Source: Nitzschia sp. pyKryTriq1 (taxonomy: Eukaryota; Bacillariophyta; Bacillariophyceae; Bacillariales; Bacillariaceae). From it: 64,000 nucleotides of DNA. The stretch covers positions 4,316,120 through 4,380,119 of the forward strand of contig OY101115.1 of the NCBI GenBank assembly GCA_956465555.1, in the 5' to 3' direction. The position numbers were made by a program, and so were the translations under genes. The notes below the pieces were generated by a model, which was not told the origin of the DNA, did not search any database, and saw only the letters and a program-made list of their open reading frames with translations. Shown here piece by piece: positions 19,604-28,765 of this stretch (the stretch's first letter is position 1; every line of letters begins with the position of its first letter).

Positions 19604-20637
19604 ACTCCTGTGGGATGGGCTTCAACATCTAGTCCTTCAGCCCCAGGATAGCCCTACGGAACTTGTGGAACGCAGCTCCTTGTAGAGGCTTAGTAAAAAA
19701 ATCAGCAGTCATTTCAGTGGTGGGACAGTACTCCACAGTCACGTCCCCATTGGCGATCCTATCCGCCACGAAGTAGTACCTGATATCGATGTGTCGGGTT
19801 CTCTTACTGCTTGATGCCAGCCCGTTCTTTTCCAGTAGCATGGCGCTCTGGTTGTCTTGATACACTGTGCTTGGGCCAACGTCATACCCTTGCTCCAGCA
19901 TGAAGTTTTTAGTCCAAATGACTTGTCCGAGCACATCGTCAACGCCCACTAGTTCAGCTTCAGTGGAACTCTTGGTGTTCAACTTTTGTCGAATCGAGGT
20001 TGAGTATGCCGAACCCGTACCTAGAGACATCGTACCACCTGTGTGGCTTTTCATATCGTGGTGCACTGCAAAGGCTCCATCTATCCACCATTTGATGATC
20101 AAGGCTTTGTTAGCTGATAGTCTCAGTACTAAATCGAGCGACCCATCCAAATATCTCATTGTACGTGACAGCTTCTTCCAATCATCTTCGTCTGGTTCCT
20201 TCACCCGAGTGCTTAGATACGCAACTGCTGTCTGGATATCGGGTCTCCCACGTTTGCAGAGGAATAGTAGCTTCGCAGTTATGTGGTGGTACTGGTTTCC
20301 CATTTCGGTGGGTAGCTTCGGGCAGTCCTTGTTCACGGTGAAAAGGTGGTTCCCAGCTGGGGTGGCTGAATTGCCGCGCATACAATCGGGGGCCTCGTCG
20401 AGCATCTTGGTGATGTAGTCCCTCATGTCGATCGATACGAAACCGTCTTCGGTGTAGTCAATAACCATTCCGAGGTAAGGATGTCTCTTCCCGAATGTGA
20501 CTTGTATTGGAGCTTCCTTCCCATATACGTCATTGAGTTTCTTCAGTAAGCCTTTGACCACACTCAGTTCCATGTGCGAGATCTTCAAGTCATCCACGTG
20601 CCAAAGGACAGTAATTTGCTTTCCGTTCACCACTTTG

Positions 20638-20904
20638 TGGAATCCAATAAAGATACCCACTTGATTGTTGCAATAGTCCACTGCGATCTGATATTTCATG
20701 CAAATCGGATTATTAAATTTTTATGTTCCTATCCGATGATATCTTCCTTGTTTCACGTTTCACTTGTTTCTTCTCCAAATAATGGTTGGTCGATAGACAA
20801 TATCTTTCTTTCTTACGTTGATGTCTCATACCACCATAGATCATATGTATGTATACTGCCTTCATACCTTGGTATGGTCGGTGTCCGACCAGTTTACTCA
20901 ACAC
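20638..20904 (-). repeat. Direct repeat at the proximal end of the copia element
   Basis: 267 bp, same sequence and orientation as 19337-19603. It runs directly into the reverse-transcriptase part of the element. Confidence 0.85.
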
Positions 20905-21046
20905 TCTCATGATGAGTTTTTTACCAGCTACTGTAGCTTTTCCATCCAATTCCAACATCAAGCACCATTCAACGCAATAACAACGAACAACGAGATAACC
21001 TACCTTTGTGGCACTTCAAGTTTCAATGGTTTGATATGAATAAGGA

Positions 21047-22315
21047 ATGATGATACATGCGCCAAATCGTCAAAGTCACAAGGAGCCGACGAGAGCGACC
21101 TCGGCTATTCTTTTTCGACGGCATGGGACAAGAATCATCATCGCTTCTATTCTCCTGGCAACGCCCGTGCTGGTACAAGTAGTCTCGGTTCCTTCAGCAC
21201 TCCCGAACCATGTCTTTCCATACAACATATTCTCCGCCAGCCTTGTGATAAAGGACTCCGGGAAAAATCAGTCTCGCTGTGCCTTGGATGCGCCAGGTTC
21301 TTTTGATTTTGATCTACGGAGGTTTCGACTACAGAATGACGATCATCAGAGCACTCCTGGCGCTCCGAAAAGGAAAGCATCCACGGCAACACAAACACAA
21401 CTCCCGTGCCCCTGGGTCGATTATGCCGCACGTATATTGCGAACAAAAGAAAAGTTTCTTACTACAGAAGAGAAACACGAGAAACAACGACTTATTAGCG
21501 ATAAACCTCGCAACGTCTTGTTGGTCGGGGACTCTCAGGAACGAAATATCGTGGAGCATCTGTGTAAATCTTCCAGAGATGCCGAGCTTCGCGTCGTACG
21601 TCCCCGATGGACAGACATTGGTTCACCTACCATCATACGCAGCACGACCAGCGATAAATCTGACAATTTGCTAGTTTGCACCATCGGTAACTTGACCGTC
21701 GCCAACTTTTTTCATTTCGGGCTGATCGGTCATCATCGCTTGGCGGATAACCACGTATCCTTCAAAGACGACGAGCCCACAAAGACTGATCGAATCCAAA
21801 GGATGCTCCCCTACTTTGTGAGAGATGCATTTGCTAGTTCACTCGACAAAATCCAACTGAATGCGATCGTTTTGAATTCCGGGCTGTGGGACCTTCTGGC
21901 TATTGCGACCCACGAAAGTTGGAGGGAGGAATTGAGCACGCTGCTATCGAACAGAAATTGGGGTGAGCAAGTCTACAATTTGACAGAAACTATACGAAAC
22001 ATCCTCCCAACTTCTGAGATAATTTGGAGAAACATGCCAGATGTTGTCGAAGAGAGAACCAAACATCGGGACATTATCCAGGTAGGAGCGTTGACTAATC
22101 CGTTCACTTCGAAGCATGTAGAGTGGATGAACCATGTGGGCACTGTCACTGCAAAAGACCTAGGGTTGCCTATTCTTGACTGGCGAGGATCACTTGTTCA
22201 GGGAGAATTAGAGCTATTGACTGATTGGGATGGATTCCATATTCGGAAAGCAGGCCTTGATGTGTACATCAACCGAATTCTTAATTTTATCATGGCTTCT
22301 GATGTTGGGGTGTAG
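21047..22315 (+). CDS. SGNH / PC-esterase-like type II membrane protein
   Basis: A 422-residue single-exon protein. Residues about 29-47 (RIIIASILLATPVLVQVV) form one signal anchor after a basic N terminus, giving type II (Golgi-like) topology. The lumenal part carries VLLVGDSQERN near 156 (the GDS motif with the nucleophilic Ser), VLNSGLWDLLA near 275 and DWDGFHIRKAG near 397 (the DxxH motif). This trio is typical of the PC-esterase/TBL/NXPE group of the SGNH fold, which moves or removes acyl groups on glycans. The substrate is unknown. The first of two adjacent ATG codons is used. It converges with the ankyrin-like gene, leaving only 38 bp. Confidence 0.6.
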   Translation: MMIHAPNRQSHKEPTRATSAILFRRHGTRIIIASILLATPVLVQVVSVPSALPNHVFPYNIFSASLVIKDSGKNQSRCALDAPGSFDFDLRRFRLQNDDHQSTPGAPKRKASTATQTQLPCPWVDYAARILRTKEKFLTTEEKHEKQRLISDKPRNVLLVGDSQERNIVEHLCKSSRDAELRVVRPRWTDIGSPTIIRSTTSDKSDNLLVCTIGNLTVANFFHFGLIGHHRLADNHVSFKDDEPTKTDRIQRMLPYFVRDAFASSLDKIQLNAIVLNSGLWDLLAIATHESWREELSTLLSNRNWGEQVYNLTETIRNILPTSEIIWRNMPDVVEERTKHRDIIQVGALTNPFTSKHVEWMNHVGTVTAKDLGLPILDWRGSLVQGELELLTDWDGFHIRKAGLDVYINRILNFIMASDVGV

Positions 22316-22353
22316 TAGTAGGTGGAATTCCTTTGGCATGCCGACAAGAAGAG

Positions 22354-23931
22354 CTAAACAACAACGACTTCACGAAGGACTTGAGGTGATGCCCTCAGAA
22401 AGAAGAATATATCCGAAAGGTGATCGAGGTCTCGTTGAAGTGGTTGGCGGCTAGTGGTGGCGAGGGTTTGCTTTCGCCGGTTCTTCTGGGTGCTGGTGGT
22501 GGATGCTTTTGGGTCTTCGTGTACTACTTGTTGTTCCAGTGAGTGATTTGTGGGCGTAGGTACCTCGCTCGATAAAAGAGCCGCAAGCTGAAACGGAAAA
22601 AGGCATGTCCAAGGATCTTGAATAGCGGCTGCTTCGGGAAAGAGTTTCCACAAATTATGAATTTCCTTCGCCCGACTAGGATAATTGTCAATAGCAATGT
22701 GCAATGGAAGACGCCCAGTATTTGTGCTCGCCGTCGATACCGTCTCCGGCACTGCGTCCAGCAACGGTTTCAGCACGTCCTCCCAAGGCTTTTTCGTTTC
22801 GAGCGCTACATGTAGCGGTAAATTCCCCTCTTCGTTGGCTGTCACAGCGCTCTGCTCGTGTCGGCGAAGAATAGTCTCGGTCATCAATCGTCCCTCGAGC
22901 ATAGCGGATTGTGCAAAAACATGCGTCGCATTGGACAAATAGTGTAATAGCGTGTTACCACGCTTATCTATCGCCCCAGATAAGTCTGGAATTCGAGATA
23001 GCAAGTAGGAAACCAAGGAAAGGGAATGTTTGTCACCCAAAAAGTGAGCACAGCCGAACACTGCTTGAAGCAAGCGGACGCAATACTCATGCTCGGAGTC
23101 CCCATCGAACAACAAATCACCATCTTCCTCTACTCTATCCTCCACCATTGAAGCAATGCAGTCTCCATATTCCCCCTCCCAATCAAACTCTTCTTCCAAT
23201 GGACTAATACCGGTACCGCTTGTTGCTCCGTTGCGACTCGGGCTTTCGCTGGCGGCAAGCTCGCCCTTTTTAATTTGGAGAGCCTGGTGCGTCTGTAGCA
23301 GCATGTACTCCAGTTCTCCCGGAATCTCCTCGTCACCACCTTCCAGATACACAAACGATAATTCTTGATTTGCGACATAAAATAGAGGGACTCGATGCCG
23401 CTTTTTGCTGGGTATCAACAGGGATTCTTTGCTAGTATCATATTGTACCAAGAGTAGAATCACATCGTCGTTGGCTTGTTGCTTGATCGCTTGTAGGATC
23501 GGTGTGTCGCCTGTTTTACTATCGACAAGGTACAGGGACTGACGAGTGGTATCGTGCATGAGCAAGCATTCCAAAATGGCGGGAGAGGCTTGACGGTCCA
23601 AGGCAATCGAAAGAGGAGAGCGAAAGGAGAAGGAAAGAGGACTTCCCGAAAGTAAATGCGGGCAGGCCTCCAAAACACACTCCAGCAAATCCACGGGGAC
23701 GGGAGGAGTTAAATGGACGCTGTCACACAGGGCGTGAAGTAACGTGGTCGAATGTCGTTTCTTGCGACCGCCGCTATTACTTATGTTGCCAGTCGGCCGG
23801 TGTTCGACTATCGCACGTCGCAGCTCCACATCATCGAGTCCCAGAAACCTCGTACGAAACTTTTTCCATGCGGCATTTCGAATGTATCCATCTAACTCAT
23901 TTCGGATGGCTCGGATGTTGTACTTGTTCAT
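22354..23931 (-). CDS. Ankyrin-repeat-like protein
   Basis: A 525-residue protein with scattered ankyrin-like units: SPLSIALDRQASPAILECLL near 105, GDTPILQAIKQQANDDVILLL near 141, GNTLLHYLSN near 323, GNLPLHVALETKKPWEDVLK near 366 and GRLPLHIAIDNYPSRAKEI near 404. The spacing is irregular and the units are degenerate, as in the large diatom ankyrin families. There are no membrane segments. Such proteins serve as binding scaffolds; no partner can be named. The region just upstream of the start codon is a tandem duplication (23933-24256). Confidence 0.72.
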   Translation of the reverse strand: MNKYNIRAIRNELDGYIRNAAWKKFRTRFLGLDDVELRRAIVEHRPTGNISNSGGRKKRHSTTLLHALCDSVHLTPPVPVDLLECVLEACPHLLSGSPLSFSFRSPLSIALDRQASPAILECLLMHDTTRQSLYLVDSKTGDTPILQAIKQQANDDVILLLVQYDTSKESLLIPSKKRHRVPLFYVANQELSFVYLEGGDEEIPGELEYMLLQTHQALQIKKGELAASESPSRNGATSGTGISPLEEEFDWEGEYGDCIASMVEDRVEEDGDLLFDGDSEHEYCVRLLQAVFGCAHFLGDKHSLSLVSYLLSRIPDLSGAIDKRGNTLLHYLSNATHVFAQSAMLEGRLMTETILRRHEQSAVTANEEGNLPLHVALETKKPWEDVLKPLLDAVPETVSTASTNTGRLPLHIAIDNYPSRAKEIHNLWKLFPEAAAIQDPWTCLFPFQLAALLSSEVPTPTNHSLEQQVVHEDPKASTTSTQKNRRKQTLATTSRQPLQRDLDHLSDIFFFLRASPQVLREVVVV

Positions 23932-23932
23932 A

Positions 23933-24256
23933 GCACTGTCCTCTGGGTGATTGTGTTGTGCTTGTTGTGCTTGCTACCGGTATGATACAGGTAGTTTTGA
24001 ACTGAAGTACAGTAGAGTGCATGTACAATCTACTCGCACCGGCGATAGCTGATAGCTGAGACAACGAGAAACGAGAGAAAAAGCTACTGTACATGCACTG
24101 TCCTCTGGGTGATTGTGTTGTGCTTGTTGTGCTTGCTACCGGTATGATACAGGTAGTTTTGAACTAAAGTACAGTAGAGTGCATGTACAATCTACTCGCA
24201 CCGGCGATAGCTGATAGCTGAGACAACGAGAAACGAGAGAAAAAGCTACTGTAATA
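23933..24256. repeat. Two tandem copies of a 162-bp unit at the ankyrin gene promoter
   Basis: Copy 1 (23933-24094) and copy 2 (24095-24256) align with an offset of 162 bp over about 159 bp. I see one clear difference (GAACTGAAG against GAACTAAAG). The unit contains a TACCGGTA word, GATAGCTGATAGCTGAG and a CAACGAGAAACGAGAGAAAAAG stretch. Copy 1 starts one base upstream of the ankyrin-like gene start codon, so its 5' UTR and core promoter are duplicated. Confidence 0.9.
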
Positions 24257-24591
24257 TTATCGCATATAGTCTTTGCCATCATGGGGGTTGAAAAGGTCGA
24301 ACGGGTCGAACGTTGGTGTGCGACATCAGGTTGTTGCACTGTAGCGGTGTCTCGATCTCTCTTCATGTTCAATTCTTTGAAACGAGGGATGGAAACCGAA
24401 ACCAAGAAAGAACCTACTCGTACTCATCAACGCTGACGCAGCTACACACTTTATTGTTATACCTAGATCATCATGGCAGCACTCCAGAATCCAGTCCAAA
24501 GAAGAAAACAACAAGACGAGTCCACTAGCACCACTGCGGTAGCTGGCAGCTCGTTCGTCGGCGTTACAAAGCTTCATTTTATAAAGCACTA
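24257..24591. other. Intergenic
   Basis: 335 bp downstream of the D-serine dehydratase-like gene and upstream of the duplicated promoter. Nothing recognisable. Confidence 0.5.
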
Positions 24592-25740
24592 CTAGTTCTT
24601 CATTCGCTCCAGATGTTCCATTTCAGTCGTCAAATATCCCTTGTACTTCAAAATGTCTGCCGTCATACAAGAGTGCACGGGCAAGACAAACAGCAAATCT
24701 CCAACTCGGTAGTTGTGCCAAACATTTGCCGGTACGACGACTTTGCCATGCTCTTGAGAGACACCCTTCAAGTACATTCCTTCCACAATGTTCTCCCATT
24801 CCAAGCCATGAGGTGTTTTCCTCGCAACGACCCGACCAAAGATGGTCCCTTCTGGTTGTCCACCGAGTCGATCCTTAGAGAAGTGCACACCGCCCCCATA
24901 CAAGATGAGCTCATGACGTTGCGGATGCTTGGCAACAATCGGACAAGCCATTACCACCGCAATATCCTCATGCTTACATGATCCAATCGAGGCTTGCTCC
25001 AGATCGTAAAAGACAAAATTCCCAGGGCGCATCTCGTCGAATCCTTCGAATTCCGAGGCTGGCAGAATGGAACACGAAGGGGTATCCCCCACACTCAACT
25101 GAAGATTGGGAAATTCTGTCATGTACCGCTCTTTAAGCTGAATCAATAGACGTTTCGAATCACGATGAATCTTCAAAACTTGTTGCATTTCATGACAGTC
25201 GTAGGTGTGACCGGCATGGGTCAAGAATCCTTGAAACTGCATCACCTTGCTTTTTCGGAGCAGATCGAGTACTGGCTGTATCCGATCAAAATCTTCTGCT
25301 GGAATCCCCGTTCGTCCATACCCAACGTCGATCTTGATCCAAACGCCTATTATTATCGAGTGTTGAAGGCGTTGCTCCAAAAACTCGACGGCGTCCACAT
25401 TTTCGACGACAATATTCAGCGAAGGTATCTTGCCGGCCAAGCGATTGATGGTATCGATTTCCAAAATGTTGACAGGAAAAGCCACGGTGATATCATCCCA
25501 CTCATCACAAAAATACTCAGCCATGCTAAGACTGCTGACGGTAATTGCCTGGACACCTCCTTCTGCACGCATCCATCGGGCAATTTCGAGACACGCATGG
25601 GTCTTGCAATGGGGTCGTAATCTTGCCTTGGCTTGACGGGCCTTTTCGGCCATGCGGCGGATGTTGGCCAAGCATTTCGACTTGTCCAATACCAATGTGG
25701 GAGTCGTAATAGTCGGGACTGAAGACTGAGGAGGGGTCAT
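24592..25740 (-). CDS. D-serine dehydratase / D-threonine aldolase-like PLP enzyme
   Basis: A 382-residue fold-type III PLP enzyme with an alanine-racemase N-terminal barrel followed by the D-serine-dehydratase-like C-terminal domain. Lys46 in LRPHCKTHAC is the likely PLP lysine. KIDVGYGRTG near 148, GFLTHAGHTYDC near 190, and SVGDTPSC near 231 line the cofactor site. His356 and Cys358 in VLPVHSCMTAD match the zinc ligands of eukaryotic D-serine dehydratase. It would convert D-serine to pyruvate and ammonia, or cleave D-threonine-like beta-hydroxy amino acids; sequence alone does not decide. No targeting peptide, so probably cytosolic. Length is normal for the family. Confidence 0.88.
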   Translation of the reverse strand: MTPPQSSVPTITTPTLVLDKSKCLANIRRMAEKARQAKARLRPHCKTHACLEIARWMRAEGGVQAITVSSLSMAEYFCDEWDDITVAFPVNILEIDTINRLAGKIPSLNIVVENVDAVEFLEQRLQHSIIIGVWIKIDVGYGRTGIPAEDFDRIQPVLDLLRKSKVMQFQGFLTHAGHTYDCHEMQQVLKIHRDSKRLLIQLKERYMTEFPNLQLSVGDTPSCSILPASEFEGFDEMRPGNFVFYDLEQASIGSCKHEDIAVVMACPIVAKHPQRHELILYGGGVHFSKDRLGGQPEGTIFGRVVARKTPHGLEWENIVEGMYLKGVSQEHGKVVVPANVWHNYRVGDLLFVLPVHSCMTADILKYKGYLTTEMEHLERMKN

Positions 25741-26469
25741 GGTGAATGAATTCTAGCCTGACCTCAGAATTAATAGACTCACTCCTCCTCCTCCTCCTCC
25801 TCCTCCTCTACTCGTATCGGTAGCAGATATTAGTGTGATGAAGTTTTGTTGTCTGTTACAGTTGCCCGTTAAGGCTGAAGGCTCGGGGCGACATTTGGAT
25901 TTCGCACCGCCAATAGATACGGTACGGTACGTCTATGAGTACCGTACAGGTACATACTCTGGTACAGGGTATTACTCGTACTATCGGTATGCAGGAAGAG
26001 CGTGGAGCTCTGCTCTTGGTCTGTGCTGTTCAATGTTCAATCATGATGATGATGTCAGCAGAATAATCCCTTGAATCATCATCGAATCAAACCGAACCAA
26101 TCGATTTTCGCGGTCTCGGAGGGCGCGCGCTGCCGCGCCACTACGGTACAATAAGTACTCGTACTGTACCGGTACAGTACCTGGTACAGTACCTATGGTA
26201 CTTGTACCCGCAGTACGCTGCTGCGGTAGTACAACGTTATAGATCTCATCGCTATCATTATGTCGTCTACTACTCTACTACCGGTACCGGTAGAGTAGTG
26301 GAAAGAGGGACGGCTTGTACTAAAGGTGCTCGATCCAACAGTAGAGTGAGTCCATGCTGGAGTACTAGTTGATAGCTACTTTTACAAGTAGAAGAAGGAG
26401 TAGGACGATCCCTTGACCAATTCTATTCTAGTTGAAAGTTATACGTTAAGAACAATCATAGCTCATTCC
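25741..26469. other. Intergenic with CTC microsatellite and GTAC tracts
   Basis: 729 bp. A (CTC)n run lies at about 25781-25808 next to the dehydratase promoter. GTAC words fill about 25916-25985, and a further tract is at 26143-26294. A short GGGCGCGCGCTGCCGCGCC patch sits near 26124. No gene seen. Confidence 0.6.
26143..26294. repeat. Self-complementary GTAC/TACCGGTA tract
   Basis: Includes GTACTGTACCGGTACAGTAC and CTACTACCGGTACCGGTAG, both nearly perfect palindromes. Confidence 0.8.
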
Positions 26470-27378
26470 TCAAGCTGCTGCAGCGACCGCCGAATCACGC
26501 AATATCAGCCGAGATGCATTCCGGATAAAACCTTCCAACTCGCCCGTTACGTCCGGCTCGCCATTCGTCTCCATGGCCAAAAACAACGACGATAGTAGGT
26601 TCTGGAAATACTTATCAGCCCTTTTCTTCTGGTTCAGCTGCTTGTAGATTTGGCCACAGTTATTCACCAAGGCCAATATATTAACAGTATGTAGAGCGCA
26701 ATCTCCGATCTTTTGTAGGTCAAAACTAAGTTGGTACAGTCGAAGTGCTACCAGCAAACGGGGTTTGCTGCTCACGAGCCTGGACTTCCTTTCTTTCATA
26801 GCTTGTAAATGATGTGAAAGAGCTAGGTTGTAGACGACCAAGATATTCAGCGAGTCTTGGTCCAACGTTTCGTCAACCGGTAGACCGGTGGAAGGGATAG
26901 GATGCCGGTAGATAAAGTCGCTGTCTTCTGACGATGATTCTTCATCAGCATCACACGTTGTAGGTGTTGAATTTTTGTTGATGATTTGTTTCCTGATTTT
27001 CGGTAAAGGGATCGAGGACGACTTTGCTCCAGAGTCCAGAGAGCTACGCCGCGAAGGTCCGTGTTGCATGTTGGTGCTTTCTTCCTTCCGAGAGCAATCC
27101 GCCTCCCCGCCCTCGTCCTCCTGAATGGCTTCTAATCTTGCCAGTCCCTCTGACAAAATGGAGATGGATTCTTCGAATCGTCCAATCTCAATCAGTAGGA
27201 CAGCAAGATCGTTCATTGCAATGACAGATTCCATTTTGCGGGGTTGGAGTGTAGCTAAAAAGTTGCCTGCAAATGCAATTCTGTTGGTTGACACCTTTTG
27301 CGATTGTTTATTGTGAGTGTCGCCGTTGTCTAAGAAAAAAGTGTTGTTGTTGTGCGACGACGCATGCAGGCAGGCCAT
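26470..27378 (-). CDS. TPR-like helical repeat protein of unknown function
   Basis: A 302-residue protein with TPR-like helices: MNDLAVLLIEIGRFEESISI near 54, then SLNILVVYNLALSHHLQA near 178, LVALRLYQLSFDLQ near 206, and ALVNNCGQIYKQLNQKKRA near 231. The middle (about 90-160) is Ser/Glu-rich and probably disordered. The alternation NLAVLL-G-F-EA and NLALSHH-LYQLS is typical of a large diatom family of uncharacterised TPR proteins. No signal peptide or membrane segment. It may serve as a protein-binding scaffold. The ATG at 27378 is the first in frame; Met49 in KMESVIAMNDLAV is an alternative start. Confidence 0.65.
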   Translation of the reverse strand: MACLHASSHNNNTFFLDNGDTHNKQSQKVSTNRIAFAGNFLATLQPRKMESVIAMNDLAVLLIEIGRFEESISILSEGLARLEAIQEDEGGEADCSRKEESTNMQHGPSRRSSLDSGAKSSSIPLPKIRKQIINKNSTPTTCDADEESSSEDSDFIYRHPIPSTGLPVDETLDQDSLNILVVYNLALSHHLQAMKERKSRLVSSKPRLLVALRLYQLSFDLQKIGDCALHTVNILALVNNCGQIYKQLNQKKRADKYFQNLLSSLFLAMETNGEPDVTGELEGFIRNASRLILRDSAVAAAA

Positions 27379-28765
27379 TCAGTCTACGAATACCGGTACT
27401 GTACCGGTACCGGTACTTTCTCTCTCTAGCTACTAGTAGTAGGGCCTATTTATTACCCCGCCTCAAGCAGGTCCCCGCTGACATCTGGTAGTGTTGGATT
27501 ATGCAAACTTGTACAGTACTCGTACGTACTTCGTAATAATGCTTGTTGTCTGGTATCCTTTTGTGTCTTTCGGCAGACCTTTCCGCCGCTGTCCCTAATC
27601 ATAGGTGGAACTGCGTCCAACCAATGGTCGACTCATTCACTCTACCGGTAGTCTACTTTACTAGGTACCGTGCTTTTCGGTAAAAAAACCACACTGCCGG
27701 TACTGTGCCTAGTCTACTTTTTACGTACCGGTATTTATCGCGATCCATTTTGTTCCTCCGAACGATGTTATTACCTGTCCTCGAAGACACATACCGGTAC
27801 AGTACGAGTACAGTAATCGTACCGGTACTTGTACTACACGCACACGGTTCGAGAAAAAAGGGGTAGAAATTCAAAATTTTGTTCATTCGCTTGCGCTAAA
27901 AATTGTGGATGATGATGATGATTCTTCATTGCACTCTGTCCAAGATGTCAAAGAGAGACAGAGAGCCCAGCACGAGTAGTTAACAGTACTGGTACTGTAC
28001 CAGTACTTGTACAGTACTCATACTGGGTACTGATACCATACAAGGTACTGTAACAGTCTCATACTGCCTCTCTGACCACTACCAGTACTGTACTTGTATA
28101 AATATTGTACTACGGTACTACTCGTTAGCTACTCTACTAGTAGTAGAGTAGCTCTCTCTAGAGTAGAGCAGAGTGACGGAATGTGTTTTTCCTCGTGCAG
28201 GGGTAGTAGAGAGCTCAATTCAGAGTCTAACAGGACCGCTTAGTGCACTCCTGAGGGCCGAGCGAGCATTATTGTTGGGCAAGCAAGCAGGAGTCAAAGC
28301 AAAGTCGAGTGCTTCTTGCACGGTATGGTACTCCACTTTCAGGGCCATTGCCTCTCGAATATCAACGAACACTACCGGCACCGGTAGCCGTGAACTGCAG
28401 GCAAACTAATAGTTAGACTTGTCATGGACGTGGCTACTCACTCTCAACGGACATGATGTCAATGCACTTCGAACTATACTCTCTACGAGTACTGTAGCCA
28501 GTAAACGAGTAGGGACCCTGCAGAGCAACAAAGAGCAGACACGTCTTGGCTCCCCTTACACAGTCCAATAGAACTATAAACAGTAAGCAAGTATGTGTGC
28601 ATTCCTGGACCCCGAATTAAATTACCACGGCTACCCAGATTTCCCGGGCTTCTGATAACGAAGAATTAACATTTTTTCCCGTTTGACACGTCTGCCTACT
28701 GCATGTGAGGGGGGAAAATCGATTCCGAGTAGCTGGCACTCCTCGCCCTCGCATTCAGGCTATTA
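27379..28765. other. Long intergenic region rich in GTAC palindromes
   Basis: About 1.4 kb upstream of the TPR-like gene and downstream of the F-box/WD40 gene. Most of 27390-28155 consists of GTAC/TACCGGTA words; the remainder is unremarkable. No gene seen. Confidence 0.65.
27390..28155. repeat. Clusters of GTAC/TACCGGTA palindromic words
   Basis: Clusters at about 27391-27416 (TACCGGTACTGTACCGGTAC), 27512-27530, 27644-27735, 27790-27836 and 27985-28120. At 28129-28151 is a perfect palindrome with arms CTACTCTACT around AGT, the same as at 14329-14351. Confidence 0.8.

Larger units (their letters stand above)
19337..20904 (-). mobile_element. Partial Ty1/copia (LTR) retrotransposon
   Basis: A partial, fossil copia-type element of the kind common in diatoms (CoDi-like). 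It contains the later part of the reverse transcriptase, with a VDD-type box, followed by RNase H with a KSSTEAELVG word, between 19629 and 20699 on the minus strand. Two 267-bp direct repeats lie at its ends (19337-19603 and 20638-20904). The gag, protease and integrase parts are not present in the window, so the element looks broken and non-autonomous. The end repeats show no difference that I can see, which suggests a recent origin of this arrangement. It lies between the pyruvate carrier and the SGNH-protein gene. Confidence 0.85.
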
